Program-made: the position numbers and the translations under genes
The notes under the pieces: model-generated
Told to the model about the DNA's origin: nothing
The model's input: only the letters and a program-made list of their open reading frames with translations
Database searches by the model: none
From: Temnopleurus reevesii
Taxonomy: Eukaryota; Echinodermata; Echinoidea; Temnopleuroida; Temnopleuridae
Direction: 5' to 3'
DNA: 64,000 nt
Assembly: GCA_036244855.1 (NCBI GenBank)
Contig: BQKZ01000061.1
Location: 143,311-207,310, forward strand
Part shown: piece by piece, positions 53,801-58,349 of the stretch
Position numbering within the stretch: the first letter of the stretch is position 1
How the letters are laid out: the number at the start of each line of letters is the position of its first letter

Positions 53801-55672
53801 TGGTTTTAGATGTGGCTTAGAATTGTAAAAAAAATGTTTGAATTCTTGATATCATCTGGCAGTTTATTCCAAAGTATGGTATTCTTGTATGGTATAGCTT
53901 TGCAAACATCATCATATCTAATAAAAGTATCAATAATCATAATTCAATTTAGTACTTTAACAAATAGAAATTTAGATTGTCATTCATGCAAAGATTAATC
54001 CATTCTATTGGGTTTACAACCAGCTTTTATATTGAGGACCTGTGACCAGTGGTGGCCTTTTTATCGCTTCCGTTGAAATAAAAATATACATCTGTTGATA
54101 GTGTCTCATGTGCTGCACTGGCAGCATTCAATTTTTCCTTTCCATGGGCAATAGAGACAGGTTTTTAGTTTACATGAAGTCTAAATATTTGATTATTTAT
54201 TTATGATTTTATTATTTAAAATGAGTACTTTCAAGAGCGTGGATTTCGTGAGTCCACTCGAATGTTTGGATGAGCAAGAAAATGTATCCTCAGTGTATTT
54301 TTTAATTTGTTCTGTTCGCATTTAGGTGCTGCCTTCTGAGACAGCTGATAAGCCACCAGAAGATGGAGTGTATGTGAATGGACTTTTCTTGGATGGAGCG
54401 AGATGGGACAGAAAGCGGTAAGTGTTGATAAAAAAATCTTATATTTTGTTTTTATTCCTTGCAATTGCAACTGGGAATAATAGGACAGTTCAATCAATTC
54501 TTTACATCTGACCCTCACTATGTAGGGCATTCCTGAAATAACTTGTTGCCATTCATATCTCATGGGGATGGTGCTTCACCAAGTTATAGAAGACTTTAAG
54601 AACGACTGCTATCAGTAGTTCTTGTACTGAATACACATAAATGATTTGATCATCGAGTACAAGAACAGATACCGGTCTTTTCTTAATTTAGTGAAACACC
54701 AAATTTACAAATTAATGATATTACCTGATATCCTGTTAGTATTTTGAAAGTAAAACTATTTCTGTTCTGATACAAGGATGTCACTGGAATTGTTCCAGGC
54801 AATGATATCAATTTAGAATAAAAATATTTCTTCATATTTCTTATAAACCATTTGAGTATAAATTGGAAAGGCTCAAGGGCTCAATGTTTACTGTATTGTA
54901 GAATGCATAATGAAAATTTGAATAATCCTTATTAATTTCTTGCTTTTATACAGTGGCATGCTTGGAGAGTCCCTGCCCAAGGTTCTTTTCGACACTGTAC
55001 CAATCATCTGGATCAAGCCAGGTAAGAATCTTACAGATATCTTTCAAAAGCGTGGTCTCCTTAAAAAACACATTTCTCTGTACATAAGGGTAAAATGAAT
55101 GTTTATTATTATGTTTGTGTTTGTAGACATAACAGAAATCTTCTGTGAAATCAGCTGCACAATTTTACACTATATTCATAAGCAATGATGTGTTTGAAAT
55201 ACATAAACCAATACCTTTTGTTTTCTTGATCTTAAGTGTGTGTCATACTGTACAATATTTAATATCGAGCATCTGTAAATTGTTATCGTTTGATTTTATT
55301 TTGAAATACTTCAAATATGCCATGAGAACAGCTCTGGTAACGAGTTGAAGATTAAAGAATTAAAAAGAATCAAGCACATTGCAATAAATGGAAAACTAAA
55401 AGAAATCCCCTAGGAATGATAAAAGAACAAATTGGGTATATTCTATTTGTATTCTTACCTACTTTCCTTCTCATCCCACAGGCATCAAAGCTGAATTCAA
55501 ATCCAAAGGTGACTACATCAGTCCCCTATACAAGACCAGTGAGAGGAGAGGTACCTTGTCCACTACTGGTCACTCAACCAACTTTGTCCTTGCCATCCAC
55601 CTGCCCACTGACCGGCCGGTTGACCATTGGATCAAGAGGGGCGTCGCCCTGCTCTGCGGCTTAGACGACTGA
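188..55672 (+). CDS. DNAH12: Axonemal dynein heavy chain, DNAH12-like (5' partial, 62 exons in window)
   Basis: ATP-driven motor of single-headed inner-arm dyneins in cilia and flagella, moving on the B-tubule of neighbouring doublets. I chained 62 exons with GT-AG boundaries; every phase agrees and the total is 11,426 nt (2 nt completing a codon, then 3,807 codons and TGA at 55670..55672). Order seen: tail, linker, AAA1 with [11 protein letters not shown]2 with [11 protein letters not shown]3 with [11 protein letters not shown]4 with GVGGSGRQS, stalk, AAA5-6 and C-terminal domain ending [11 protein letters not shown]. Among the close paralogues DNAH3, DNAH7 and DNAH12, remembered DNAH12 features fit best: the charged insert after [22 protein letters not shown], and the N-terminal HVLVKP to GLDYSSPWH junction. 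The first roughly 150 residues lie upstream. Oddities: in-frame TAA at 18246, duplicated exons 23-24, and an N gap in intron 33. Introns not mentioned in other entries show nothing I recognise beyond AT-rich sequence. Confidence 0.93.
797..902. repeat. 106 bp element with 16 bp perfect terminal inverted repeats
   Basis: GGCCTGTAACATAAAA at 797..812 is the exact reverse complement of 887..902. The size and arrangement resemble a very short MITE or foldback. No clear target-site duplication is visible. Confidence 0.5.
962..1090 (+). pseudogene. Ghost copy 1 of DNAH12 exon 2 (5' part)
   Basis: From 968 the sequence parallels the first 100 or so bases of exon 2: [19 protein letters not shown], then the exon's HITHPS motif. 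The reading frame ends at TAG where the true exon has CAG. Similarity stops after CAGATC, and a tail shared with the other ghosts (TGTTATTCTTCATATTTTC) follows. It has an AG acceptor-like site but no donor. Confidence 0.85.
1121..3167 (+). mobile_element. About 2 kb repeat, Helitron-like 3' end, with internal duplication
   Basis: The sequence between ghost copies 1 and 2 is unlike the surrounding introns: CpG-rich patches (GCGCGCGTACGCG near 1471, GTGCGCGCGCGCG near 1748) and no coding frame. Its 3' end has a perfect stem (ATTCGTC and GACGAAT, 3138..3156), then seven bases, then CTAG at 3164..3167, as in Helitron termini. Its 5' end has a 12-base imperfect hairpin (1121..1150). A block at about 1980..2285 recurs at about 2700..3020 (shared GATATGTTGTAGCTGA and CTTGAAATATGTTGTTGCCT). 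It is non-autonomous as seen; the 5' end is not certain. Confidence 0.55.
2403..2475 (+). repeat. tRNA-like remnant (A and B boxes) inside the 1121..3167 repeat
   Basis: TAGCTCAATCGG matches a tRNA A box. GGTTCGAGTCC (2453..2463) matches a B box exactly. The loop CTCCCAA would give anticodon CCC, but the anticodon and T stems do not pair. It looks like a decayed tRNA or SINE head rather than a working tRNA gene. A T run follows. Confidence 0.5.
3182..3305 (+). pseudogene. Ghost copy 2 of DNAH12 exon 2 (5' part)
   Basis: This copy starts after a normal TTGCAG acceptor at 3187. It is open in frame ([19 protein letters not shown], then the exon's ITHPSLQ motif) and then enters the shared AT-rich tail. 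No good donor follows, so splicing into it should fail. It is the best preserved of the three copies. Confidence 0.85.
3351..3480 (+). pseudogene. Ghost copy 3 of DNAH12 exon 2 (5' part)
   Basis: It starts after TTGCAG at 3355, 168 bp beyond copy 2. Two extra bases after CACAAT shift the frame. It has the same 3' breakpoint and tail as copies 1 and 2. The true exon 2 starts at 3630, preceded by a similar ATT-rich tract and acceptor. Confidence 0.85.
3530..3605 (+). repeat. GAATAAAT-rich tail, possible LINE 3' end
   Basis: The unit AATAAATA is repeated after a gaataaatattcg motif, just before true exon 2. Such tails end many non-LTR elements. Simple sequence alone could also explain it. Confidence 0.35.
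4385..4695 (-). mobile_element. 3' fragment of a non-LTR retrotransposon (minus strand)
   Basis: The minus strand has an open frame of about 98 codons containing [20 protein letters not shown], a Cys-Cys-His-Cys arrangement typical of the zinc-binding segment after the reverse transcriptase domain of LINEs (zf-RVT type). It continues to [20 protein letters not shown]. Nothing upstream of the zinc motif is kept, so this is a 5'-truncated dead copy in intron 2, antisense to the host gene. Confidence 0.55.
7161..7325. mobile_element. MITE of the GTTGCAATTGATTGC family, copy in intron 6
   Basis: It begins GGGGGTTGCATTTGATCGAG and ends CAACTGCAACTTGCGATCAT then TTGCAACTTTTGA, so the termini are inverted copies. 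It shares the internal CGCATTTT and CTTCTAA motifs with the 31821 copy. Confidence 0.6.
9319..9470. mobile_element. MITE of the GTTGC family, copy in intron 8
   Basis: The outer ends GGGGGTGTTGCT and AAACACCCC are inverted, about 150 bp apart, with the internal ATCAATCAACTGCAAA motif. More diverged than the 22823 copy. Confidence 0.5.
10170..10434 (+). CDS. DNAH12: DNAH12 exon 10: Lys/Glu-rich insert between tail and linker
   Basis: Window residues 546-634. The exon begins [11 protein letters not shown] and ends [10 protein letters not shown], both conserved-looking. Between them, about residues 582-614, lies a low-complexity stretch of Lys, Glu, Ala and Pro (for example [14 protein letters not shown]). 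DNAH12 relatives also carry a variable charged segment here, which supports the paralogue assignment. It is probably a disordered loop at the tail-linker hinge. Its function is unknown to me. Confidence 0.85.
10889..16015 (+). CDS. DNAH12: DNAH12 exons 11-17: linker (DHC_N2)
   Basis: Exons 10889..11074, 11712..11912, 12595..12789, 13443..13564, 14334..14496, 15020..15139, 15739..16015; window residues 635-1055. The linker is the lever that bends and straightens across the AAA ring to produce the power stroke. Diagnostic motifs seen: [74 protein letters not shown] and [13 protein letters not shown]. All are highly conserved in dynein heavy chains. Exon boundaries are canonical and in phase. 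Intron 14 (13565..14333) contains a CT-rich low-complexity tract at about 14048..14160. Confidence 0.92.
16503..18329 (+). CDS. DNAH12: DNAH12 exons 18-20: AAA1, main ATPase site, with in-frame stop
   Basis: Exons 16503..16632, 17167..17602, 18084..18329; window residues 1056-1326. AAA1 is the main ATP-hydrolysing module. Walker A GPAGTGKT is at 17249..17272 (residues 1127-1134). Walker B lies in [20 protein letters not shown] and sensor I in [19 protein letters not shown]. Exon 20 reads [19 protein letters not shown] to QLSSQFHYD and then TAA where the family has Tyr, followed in the same frame by [20 protein letters not shown]. The downstream frame is intact and conserved, so the stop looks recent or erroneous. 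Confidence 0.93.
18246..18248 (+). other. DNAH12: In-frame TAA nonsense codon inside AAA1 (exon 20)
   Basis: The motif HYDYGMRAVK is nearly invariant in dynein heavy chains. Here the codon for the second Tyr is TAA, one base from TAT or TAC. It is codon 55 of the exon and about residue 1299 of the window protein. Exons on both sides are intact and in frame. A sequencing error, a null allele in the sequenced individual, and early decay of this copy are all possible. Confidence 0.9.
19020..19240. repeat. GC-rich dispersed-repeat-like block next to an N, intron 20
   Basis: The block with TACCTGGGGGAGGGCCATAA, ATCGCGCAACTTTTGAGACC and GCGCGCCCGCGTG differs sharply in base composition from its AT-rich surroundings. 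It ends at the lone N (19233) shortly before exon 21. No termini are visible. Confidence 0.4.
19262..24397 (+). CDS. DNAH12: DNAH12 exons 21-25: AAA2
   Basis: Exons 19262..19491, 19658..19841, 20465..20689, 21248..21430, 24281..24397; window residues 1327-1639. The P-loop GEPFAGKT is at 19671..19694. AAA2 binds nucleotide but is generally not thought to hydrolyse it. Other motifs: [59 protein letters not shown] and [15 protein letters not shown]. Exons 23 and 24 recur at 21488..21589 (truncated) and 22622..22804 with only synonymous differences. One set belongs in the mRNA; the other is best treated as an assembly duplicate. Exon 24 here could equally be the 22622..22804 copy. Confidence 0.9.
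20841..20898. repeat. Perfect 29 bp tandem duplication in intron 23
   Basis: AAAGTCTATGGACATTAATA plus nine further bases occurs twice back to back. The alternate copy of this intron (about 21720..21745) has only one degenerate unit, so the two copies differ here. Confidence 0.8.
21487..21487. other. Single-N assembly join
   Basis: A lone N marks the boundary between two copies of the exon 23-24 region. Another lone N lies at 19233 in intron 20, beside a GC-rich repeat just before exon 21. Both probably mark joins of unknown size. Confidence 0.85.
21488..22860 (+). repeat. Second copy of exons 23-24 with introns, joined at a single N (probable alternate haplotype)
   Basis: From 21488 the sequence restarts at the position equivalent to 20588. 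Exon 23 (3' 102 nt) and exon 24 (22622..22804) reappear with synonymous changes only. The following intron start also repeats (21431..21486 equals 22805..22860). The intervening introns are homologous but carry indels (558 versus 1,032 nt). The restart lies exactly at the lone N at 21487, immediately after an element whose full copy is at 22823..22975. This is the pattern of two divergent haplotypes placed in tandem. A real exon duplication would need transcript support. Confidence 0.85.
22823..22975. mobile_element. MITE of the GTTGC family, best-preserved copy
   Basis: The ends GGGAGTGTTGCTCAAAAGTT and TTTTGAGCAACACCCC are nearly perfect inverted repeats. Inside, GTTGCAGTTGAT occurs in both arms. 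It starts about 18 bases after the donor of exon 24. The allelic copy at 21449 is cut off by the N at 21487. Confidence 0.75.
23396..23605. repeat. Three-unit minisatellite, about 80 bp period, in the intron after exon 24
   Basis: Units begin at 23401, 23481 and 23562 with AAGTTGCASAATGAATACCA, followed by a TATGGTCATGA-type segment and a GCTAKGGYTGAAAG segment. Three imperfect copies, the last partial. Confidence 0.75.
24950..28802 (+). CDS. DNAH12: DNAH12 exons 26-31: AAA3
   Basis: Exons 24950..25138, 25761..25909, 26398..26536, 26955..27121, 27775..27967, 28522..28802; window residues 1640-2011. AAA3 hydrolyses ATP and gates the release of the motor from microtubules. Walker A GPTGTGKS is at 26414..26437. 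Walker B lies in [12 protein letters not shown], and the sensor region in [20 protein letters not shown]. The last exon ends [22 protein letters not shown], completed by exon 32. Intron 27 carries a long GAAT-type simple repeat (about 26085..26320). Confidence 0.92.
26085..26320. repeat. GAAT/GATA simple-sequence tract in intron 27
   Basis: Long run of the GAAT tetramer (purest at about 26210..26290) with flanking GATA/AAAT variants. The 5' edge (AAGCTATAGATAAGGAGATG) recurs in intron 26 at about 25586, so the tract was partly duplicated between neighbouring introns. Confidence 0.85.
27231..27390. mobile_element. MITE of the GTTGC family, eroded copy in intron 29
   Basis: Starts AGGTGGTGGTGCTAGAAAAT and ends CTTGCAATACCCCTTA, with the internal TTGCAAAACAGTTGCCAATT. 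The terminal inversion is recognisable but worn. Confidence 0.4.
29216..29328 (+). pseudogene. Ghost copy of DNAH12 exon 32 (5' part)
   Basis: It lies just upstream of true exon 32 (29376). It reads [18 protein letters not shown] and continues to [13 protein letters not shown], then TAA. Compared with the true exon it lacks four codons after SFEE, and the Tyr codon after GD has become TAA. It has an AG before and GTGAGT directly after. Splicing it in would use the wrong phase. Much of the protein-level similarity survives. Confidence 0.85.
29376..33470 (+). CDS. DNAH12: DNAH12 exons 32-36: AAA4
   Basis: Exons 29376..29636, 30213..30405, 31608..31769, 32572..32766, 33337..33470; window residues 2012-2326. 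The AAA4 P-loop GVGGSGRQS is at 30283..30309, with Arg in place of the usual Lys as in other dyneins. Downstream are [42 protein letters not shown] and [26 protein letters not shown]. Exon 33 joins exon 34 directly as DLK-NLLKNAG, so the N gap in intron 33 hides no needed coding sequence. Confidence 0.92.
30677..31057. other. Assembly gap (381 N) in DNAH12 intron 33
   Basis: A run of N. The intron sequence just before it (about 30431..30676) reappears after it (about 31190..31464) with several percent divergence. The gap probably joins two haplotypes or lies in a duplicated insertion site. Confidence 0.95.
31058..31192 (+). mobile_element. Probable 3' end of a LINE-like element after the gap
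   Basis: GGGGCCCCGTCCACAAGCTG and following sequence lead to GGTTTGAATAAATATACTAT and a TATAC repeat tail. A polyadenylation-like AATAAA followed by a short tandem tail is typical of non-LTR retrotransposon 3' ends. The body would lie in the N gap. Confidence 0.5.
31190..31464. repeat. Second copy of intron 33 sequence flanking the gap
   Basis: AGGAAATCAAGAAATATTTT and the following 80 or so bases, to GGTTTGAAAC, are almost identical to 30583..30671. The 5' half is more diverged. No exon is duplicated. Confidence 0.85.
31821..32005. mobile_element. MITE of the GTTGC family, copy in intron 34
   Basis: GGGATGTTGTTTGAAAGTTG at the left end, TTGCAGTTGATCGAAATGTG inside, and CAATTGCAACTTCGTAATAA near the right end. 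It shares GATCGRAATGTGCCAAT with the 22823 copy and GCGCA-type motifs with the 7161 copy. Confidence 0.6.
34017..37735 (+). CDS. DNAH12: DNAH12 exons 37-41: stalk coiled coil and microtubule-binding domain
   Basis: Exons 34017..34260, 34841..35017, 35511..35732, 36818..37031, 37567..37735; window residues 2327-2668. The first helix (CC1) runs through [19 protein letters not shown] and the Glu/Ala-rich exon 38. The microtubule-binding tip starts near [16 protein letters not shown] and includes [23 protein letters not shown] in pieces of exons 39-40. CC2 returns in exon 41 ([17 protein letters not shown]) and ends [20 protein letters not shown]. The stalk transmits nucleotide state to microtubule affinity through helix sliding. 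Intron 37 (34261..34840) is mostly a polypurine GAA/GGA tract. Intron 39 holds a nested MITE and SINE. Confidence 0.93.
34285..34565. repeat. Polypurine (GAA/GGA) tract in intron 37
   Basis: Nearly uninterrupted A/G on the plus strand, with many GAAGAA and GGAAAA units. No reading frame of interest. Confidence 0.8.
35882..36350. mobile_element. Harbinger-type MITE with TAA target duplication, split by a SINE
   Basis: Long inverted arms: 35882 onward (AGGCCCGGGCACACCAAACA, then CGGCACGG) matches in reverse the pieces at about 36002..36032 and 36326..36350 (GTTTGGTGTGCTGAGGCCT). TAA lies directly outside both ends (35879..35881 and 36351..36353), as expected for PIF/Harbinger elements. A SINE (36033..36325) interrupts the right arm, so the MITE is older than the SINE. 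Confidence 0.8.
36033..36325 (+). mobile_element. tRNA-derived SINE, full length, inserted in the MITE
   Basis: A box TGGTGTAGTGG at 36042..36052 and B box GGTTCGAATCC at 36086..36096, both exact. A tRNA-unrelated body follows (AAATTCATCCACATTGTGCT, then AACCCAGGTGAGGTGA), and then an ATT/ATC-rich tail. The target-site duplication TGCCGTG is at 36026..36032 and 36326..36332. 293 bp. Confidence 0.9.
37805..38125 (+). repeat. Possible retroelement 3' end with A-rich tail, intron 41
   Basis: A GC-richer patch (GGTCGGCGTGCAGACGAGGT) is followed by T-rich sequence, AAATAAATACC and an A-rich end at about 38118..38128. The pattern suits a LINE 3' end, but I recognise no coding motif. Confidence 0.3.
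38613..43016 (+). CDS. DNAH12: DNAH12 exons 42-48: AAA5 and following region
   Basis: Exons 38613..38760, 39313..39458, 40109..40323, 40835..41027, 41558..41717, 42199..42404, 42876..43016; window residues 2669-3071. AAA5 lacks a working nucleotide site and is structural. Motifs: [36 protein letters not shown] and [20 protein letters not shown]. The coiled-coil buttress that supports the stalk base begins near [20 protein letters not shown]. After this come [19 protein letters not shown] and [16 protein letters not shown]. Confidence 0.92.
38768..38995. repeat. GAT microsatellite directly after the exon 42 donor
   Basis: An almost pure GAT run starts eight bases after the donor GTAGGT at 38761 and degrades rightwards into GATGACGG and GATGGT variants. 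It leaves little room for other intronic 5' signals. Confidence 0.9.
39891..40066. mobile_element. MITE with TACAGTCAAACCTG-type ends, intron 43
   Basis: TGCAGTCACACCTGCTCT at the left and AGACAGGTTTGACTGTA at the right form inverted ends. The interior mentions GACC and GACAGG motifs as in the copy at 45578. Confidence 0.6.
41065..41194. mobile_element. MITE with GCCCCGGTCACATAGA ends, intron 45
   Basis: GCCCCGGTCACATAGAGGCC at the left and GGGCTTCTATGTGACTGGGGC at the right in inverted orientation. AAT flanks both ends as a three-base target duplication. 130 bp, noncoding. Confidence 0.8.
41391..41489 (+). pseudogene. Ghost copy of DNAH12 exon 46 (3' part)
   Basis: It reads [20 protein letters not shown], then INIPKE and two stops. 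The true exon 46 (41558) has [20 protein letters not shown]. The 5' part (PELEEERQ) is missing. It sits about 70 bp before the acceptor of the true exon. Confidence 0.8.
42788..42830 (+). pseudogene. Possible short ghost of DNAH12 exon 48 start
   Basis: The run TCCACAGTAACAAGTGCAAG closely resembles the acceptor and first bases of exon 48 at 42870..42893 (SNKSK versus SNKCK). The match is only about 25-30 bases, so chance or local slippage cannot be excluded. Confidence 0.4.
45578..45762. mobile_element. MITE with TACAGTCAAACCTGT ends, intron 48
   Basis: TACAGTCAAACCTGTATTCA at the left end and TTTTTGACTGTA at the right. Interior GACAGGTGACTTCTATAGAC and GACAGGTGGTCATTAGAGAC units. Same family as the 39891 copy. 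Confidence 0.7.
46093..55672 (+). CDS. DNAH12: DNAH12 exons 49-62: AAA6 and C-terminal domain
   Basis: Exons 46093..46251, 46883..47027, 47629..47853, 48492..48671, 49330..49470, 50114..50251, 50869..51102, 51429..51617, 52163..52266, 52817..52928, 53409..53639, 54326..54417, 54954..55021, 55482..55672; window residues 3072-3807. Motifs: [96 protein letters not shown] and [15 protein letters not shown]. The C-terminal half forms the cap characteristic of axonemal and animal dyneins. It stops after CGLDD, the usual length. Intron 48 (43017..46092, about 3 kb) is the longest apart from intron 1. It contains an ACAGTC-type MITE and little else I can identify. Confidence 0.93.
48100..48136 (+). 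pseudogene. Possible ghost of the end of DNAH12 exon 51
   Basis: ATC TCT GAA TTG GGC CAA GGT CA parallels the exon 51 end that encodes ISLGQGQ, with one extra codon. It lies upstream of the exon 52 ghosts in the matching order. Weak, because the match is short. Confidence 0.35.
48246..48292 (+). pseudogene. Ghost fragment of DNAH12 exon 52, first copy
   Basis: AAAGACTTGCATGATGCTTC and the bases after it parallel the second half of the better ghost at 48334..48416. That indicates a second, more eroded partial copy of the same exon. Confidence 0.5.
48334..48416 (+). pseudogene. Ghost copy of DNAH12 exon 52 (5' part)
   Basis: It reads [21 protein letters not shown] and then a stop. The true exon 52 (48492) begins [21 protein letters not shown]. 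The copy lies about 75 bp upstream of the true exon and has no AG acceptor directly before GGT. Confidence 0.85.
48910..49040 (+). pseudogene. Ghost of DNAH12 exon 52 3' end plus following intron
   Basis: Bases 48910..48963 parallel the end of exon 52 (TTCAGTCC, then CCAGAC, ACCAGYTATCCC, CAGACAAG). The similarity appears to continue into intron sequence: GGAGCAGAAAGAGT here and GGAGTAGAAAGATT at about 48747. This copy is downstream of its parent exon. Confidence 0.65.
49636..49883. repeat. Inverted pair of tRNA-like SINE pieces with 22 bp perfect inverted ends
   Basis: CAAACTCAAGTAGGAATCAAAC (positions 49636..49657) is the exact reverse complement of 49862..49883. Each arm carries a B-box-like GTTTGATTCC reading inwards-to-outwards, and the right arm has an A-box-like TTGGCTCAGGGTATGATGC. 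Two SINE copies in opposite orientation would give this. Confidence 0.55.
50703..50795. repeat. Near-perfect palindrome, about 46 bp arms, almost no loop
   Basis: CATTTCCATTTTCCTATCTG in the left arm faces CAAATAGGAAAATGGAAATG in the right arm. The arms extend outwards to CCCACTTTCTAAG and CTTAGAAAGTTGGG with very few mismatches. The centre is near 50749 with a one-base loop. Confidence 0.85.
51206..51386 (+). mobile_element. 5'-truncated copy of the same SINE, intron 55
   Basis: It begins at TTCAGCAAGAAATTCATCCA, inside the body, and runs through AACCCAGGTGAGGTGA and the GGGTAATAATAATGC segment to the tail. The tRNA head is absent. It is more diverged than the copy in intron 39. Confidence 0.85.
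52462..52550 (-). pseudogene. Inverted ghost fragment of DNAH12 exon 51 in intron 57
   Basis: Translated on the minus strand it reads [20 protein letters not shown] followed by TAAFIQL. Exon 51 has [27 protein letters not shown]. About 27 codons align without gaps. It sits nearly 5 kb downstream of the parent exon and in opposite orientation, so it did not arise by simple tandem duplication. Confidence 0.8.
52979..53018 (+). pseudogene. Ghost of DNAH12 exon 58 3' end with its donor region
   Basis: GTGCTCATAATCTGCTAATT and the bases after it parallel the end of exon 58 and the first bases of intron 58 (VAHNLLIGK then gtaagaatg). The copy starts about 78 bp after the parent and crosses the exon-intron boundary, so it is a DNA-level duplication rather than a cDNA insertion. 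Confidence 0.75.
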
Positions 55673-56850
55673 GTGCAACTGATCAGGTTTCTATGGTTAA
55701 TAATCTGGACGTTGTTTCTCTGAGTAACGAAAGAATGACTTTACGAACGACTTGTATCGTTTCTTGTGCTAAATGATCGACAATCTTGTGCTTATTACAC
55801 TTGTTAACATACTCCAGTCTTTCTTACAGTCATTCGTAACTTTAGGAACGATTTGGTAACACACCACCATGGCTGGGTATATTTTCTTTCATGAATATAT
55901 TAGCATGATTCATTTCTCCATCCTCAATGTAGCTTTGTTGGAGCAAAGAGAGGATGCTTCTGAAGATATACTTGTTCAAGGAGGGCATTGTCCCACTCTA
56001 TGGGGTTGGACGATTGAGGGCAGCTGATCAGGTTTCTATACATAATGTTCGTTTATGAATATATTTGCATGCTTTAGCTTTGTAACGTGAACACAGTTTA
56101 AGATGTTAGAGTGACTCCATAACATCTGAACCTAAGAGTCATTTGATTTTATGTCACTCTCTCTTCAAGCAGAATTTTGAAAATCAACATTAGAGAAATA
56201 CACATTTAGTGCTTGATCATAAGAGTTTTTGAGACCACTTTAATAGGAATATTTTCTTATCAATACCAAGATCTGAAATGTACTCTTTTCTGAACAGGGT
56301 ACTTCAAGAGTAACTAGTGAAAAGGAATTAATGTATTGGTTTGACTTGTTCTGTTTTTAAAGGCGCTATTCTTTGAGCTACAGTGTGATAATACATTGTG
56401 AAGAATTACGAAAATAATTGTGTACATAGAAAACTTGTAAAAAATGTAAATATGAAAGATGATCTGTATAGATGGTATGCAAGTACTTTATCATTGTACA
56501 GCCAACACGTTAAACAAGTTAATCATTCCTCCTTCGTACTTGTTTTGTTTTTAAAGACATTATTTTGCATGCTACAGTATAAGGATACATTGTAAAGATT
56601 GGAATTTAATCTACATATGTATATGTAAAGATAACTATACTATGTGTAAATACGAAAGAAGATCTGTATATATGATGTGTATATTACATGACTTATCTTT
56701 ATCATTGTATAGTTTATATGATAATTATAATCCCACTGCTGTATAGATATATATGTACAACTAGATGTCATTGTGTAAATTCACAATAGGTGTGTGATTT
56801 AAATGTCCTCTCAATGCTCTTGGAAGTAATAAATTATTTTAGAATGCTAA
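55673..56850 (+). other. DNAH12 3' UTR (extent inferred)
   Basis: AT-rich sequence after the TGA. It contains the ghost of the final exon and an imperfect tandem duplication of about 190 bp: about 56335..56510 resembles 56530..56720, sharing TTGTTCTGTTTTTAAAGGCG-like and ATACATTGTRAAGA motifs. A polyadenylation signal AATAAA lies at 56828..56833. Another AATAAA at 57926..57931 would give a longer form. No transcript evidence is visible. Confidence 0.5.
55974..56041 (+). pseudogene. Ghost of the DNAH12 last-exon end, across the stop codon into the 3' UTR
   Basis: GGGTTGGACGATTGAGGGCA and the bases around it parallel the end of the coding sequence and the first UTR bases (55646..55698), including GCTGATCAGGTTTCTAT against ACTGATCAGGTTTCTAT. 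Offset about 340 bp. It would be transcribed as 3' UTR. Confidence 0.75.
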
Positions 56851-58005
56851 TTTACTCAACGGACTTGAATATTGTTTAATAACTGGAAGCAGACCTTGAA
56901 ATATACACAAATTTTGCAAGCACTTTTGATTTGATGCAGTTTCAAACTGCAGAATGAAATCACAATGAAATTTTTGTGATTTCTTTCAAGTGATTTTGCT
57001 GTGAAGTTGGCTCTTATTTCAATTAACAAAGATTTTTCTTCTATGAAATATATTTCCCCTTGTTGACAATTGAATGTGATGATATAATTCAATTTACCTT
57101 AGATATTCTCCTGACATGGGTGTAACAATATAGAAGTAGACCCTATTCATCTTGTCTTTGATTTATAGACGAGTTTCAGATGATATTTTCATCAAAATGT
57201 TTTAAAAGATAGCAGCATTAATATAATGGTATGATATATTTGTATATATGTATTTCATAAGGTATGTTTCATATATTTGCCTCCGTCCAAGCATAATTAT
57301 ATATCTCTTCTATCCACCAGTACGTGTGTACCTCACTCCCGTCCAATTCACTTCAGTACAATATCTATTTCACTTGTGTATATGAGATTATGATAAAGTG
57401 TCAAAATGAATTATTATAAAAATGTATAAGTCTGATGGTTAATGGTATGACCAAACTATATGCTTTATACGGATACATTTATATGCCTCCGATAATATCA
57501 GAGCTCTTACCTATAAGCCTGCGACGGATATTTTGAATTGATTTTTTTTCCTTATAGATACACTTCATTTATAATTAGGAGTGAGTTTTACACAAGAAGA
57601 AATGTTTTGAAAGTTATATTTGTATATATAAATATATAATTTTATAGAAATTTCTTGAAGGAATGTGAAAAATGATGATCTGTCCATTTTTTCTGCGCCT
57701 ATTTAAACAAATCACCTTGTAAATGTTATCAATCGGCAGAACCTTGAATGAATTTGAAGTATTGTATATAATATTTTGTAGATGTATATATATTTTTGTA
57801 TAATATGTAAACAAATGCCTTACTGTAATATAATTGTTCATTATATTCTTTATATTTGTGTATTGTATATGAATATTGCAATGCATTCTAACATTCTTAT
57901 GATGATGTTGTGATTTTGTTTGACCAATAAAAGGAAAGAAACTTCCTCTGATAACATTTTGCTGCAGTAATTGTTTGATTGTGAGATTATCTCACTATAT
58001 CTAAT
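56851..58005. other. AT-rich intergenic or long 3' UTR, nothing coding
   Basis: I see no convincing exon, RNA gene or mobile element. The sequence is rich in ATAT runs. The AATAAA at 57926..57931 could end a long DNAH12 transcript. Confidence 0.5.
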
Positions 58006-58138
58006 GCCCCAGTCACATAGAACTAGCCTGGAAGCAACACGATTCAACACTACTCTTTTTTCGGAGGCAGTTAACTGTGATCTTAACAAAGAGTCAATGT
58101 TCTATTGTGTTGTTTCCTGGCCTCTATGTGACTGGGGC
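58006..58138. mobile_element. MITE with GCCCCAGTCACATAGA ends, intergenic copy
   Basis: Second copy of the 41065 family: GCCCCAGTCACATAGAACTA to GGCCTCTATGTGACTGGGGC, sharing GCAACACGATTCAACA and AACAAAGAGTC inside. The right target duplication is not kept. Confidence 0.8.
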
Positions 58139-58194
58139 CTTGGTAGCATCCACACCCATTCACACTACAACCAGCATGGCATGGAATTTTCGCG

Positions 58195-58255
58195 ATGTCT
58201 TCTCTGTGATTTGTTAATTGTTGAACATCCCTTGTGCAGAGTAGTCTAGCTGGCC
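58195..58255 (-). repeat. Fragment related to the core of the 35882 MITE
   Basis: On the minus strand GGGATGTTCAACAATT and the GGCCAGC block about 25 bp away match the order of GGATGTTCAGCAATT and GGTCAGC in the Harbinger-type MITE at 35938..35980. Short match. Confidence 0.4.
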
Positions 58256-58349
58256 AATGACAACGGAGATACTGCATAAATGGTGTGCAGTGATGCTGTG
58301 CTGTGATGTGATGTGTACTTCTGCCTAAAGGTGTATGTGAGGGATAGGG

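Noticed and set aside
188..55672. DNAH3 or DNAH7 as the identity of the dynein
   Set aside because: They share most motor motifs, but the charged insert at the tail-linker border, KKEMDQGES and the N-terminal exons fit DNAH12 better. A phylogeny would settle it.
57971..58249. 92-codon frame starting MPQSHRTSLEATRFN
   Set aside because: It is the translation of the GCCCC-ended MITE; a similar frame appears from the 41065 copy on the other strand.
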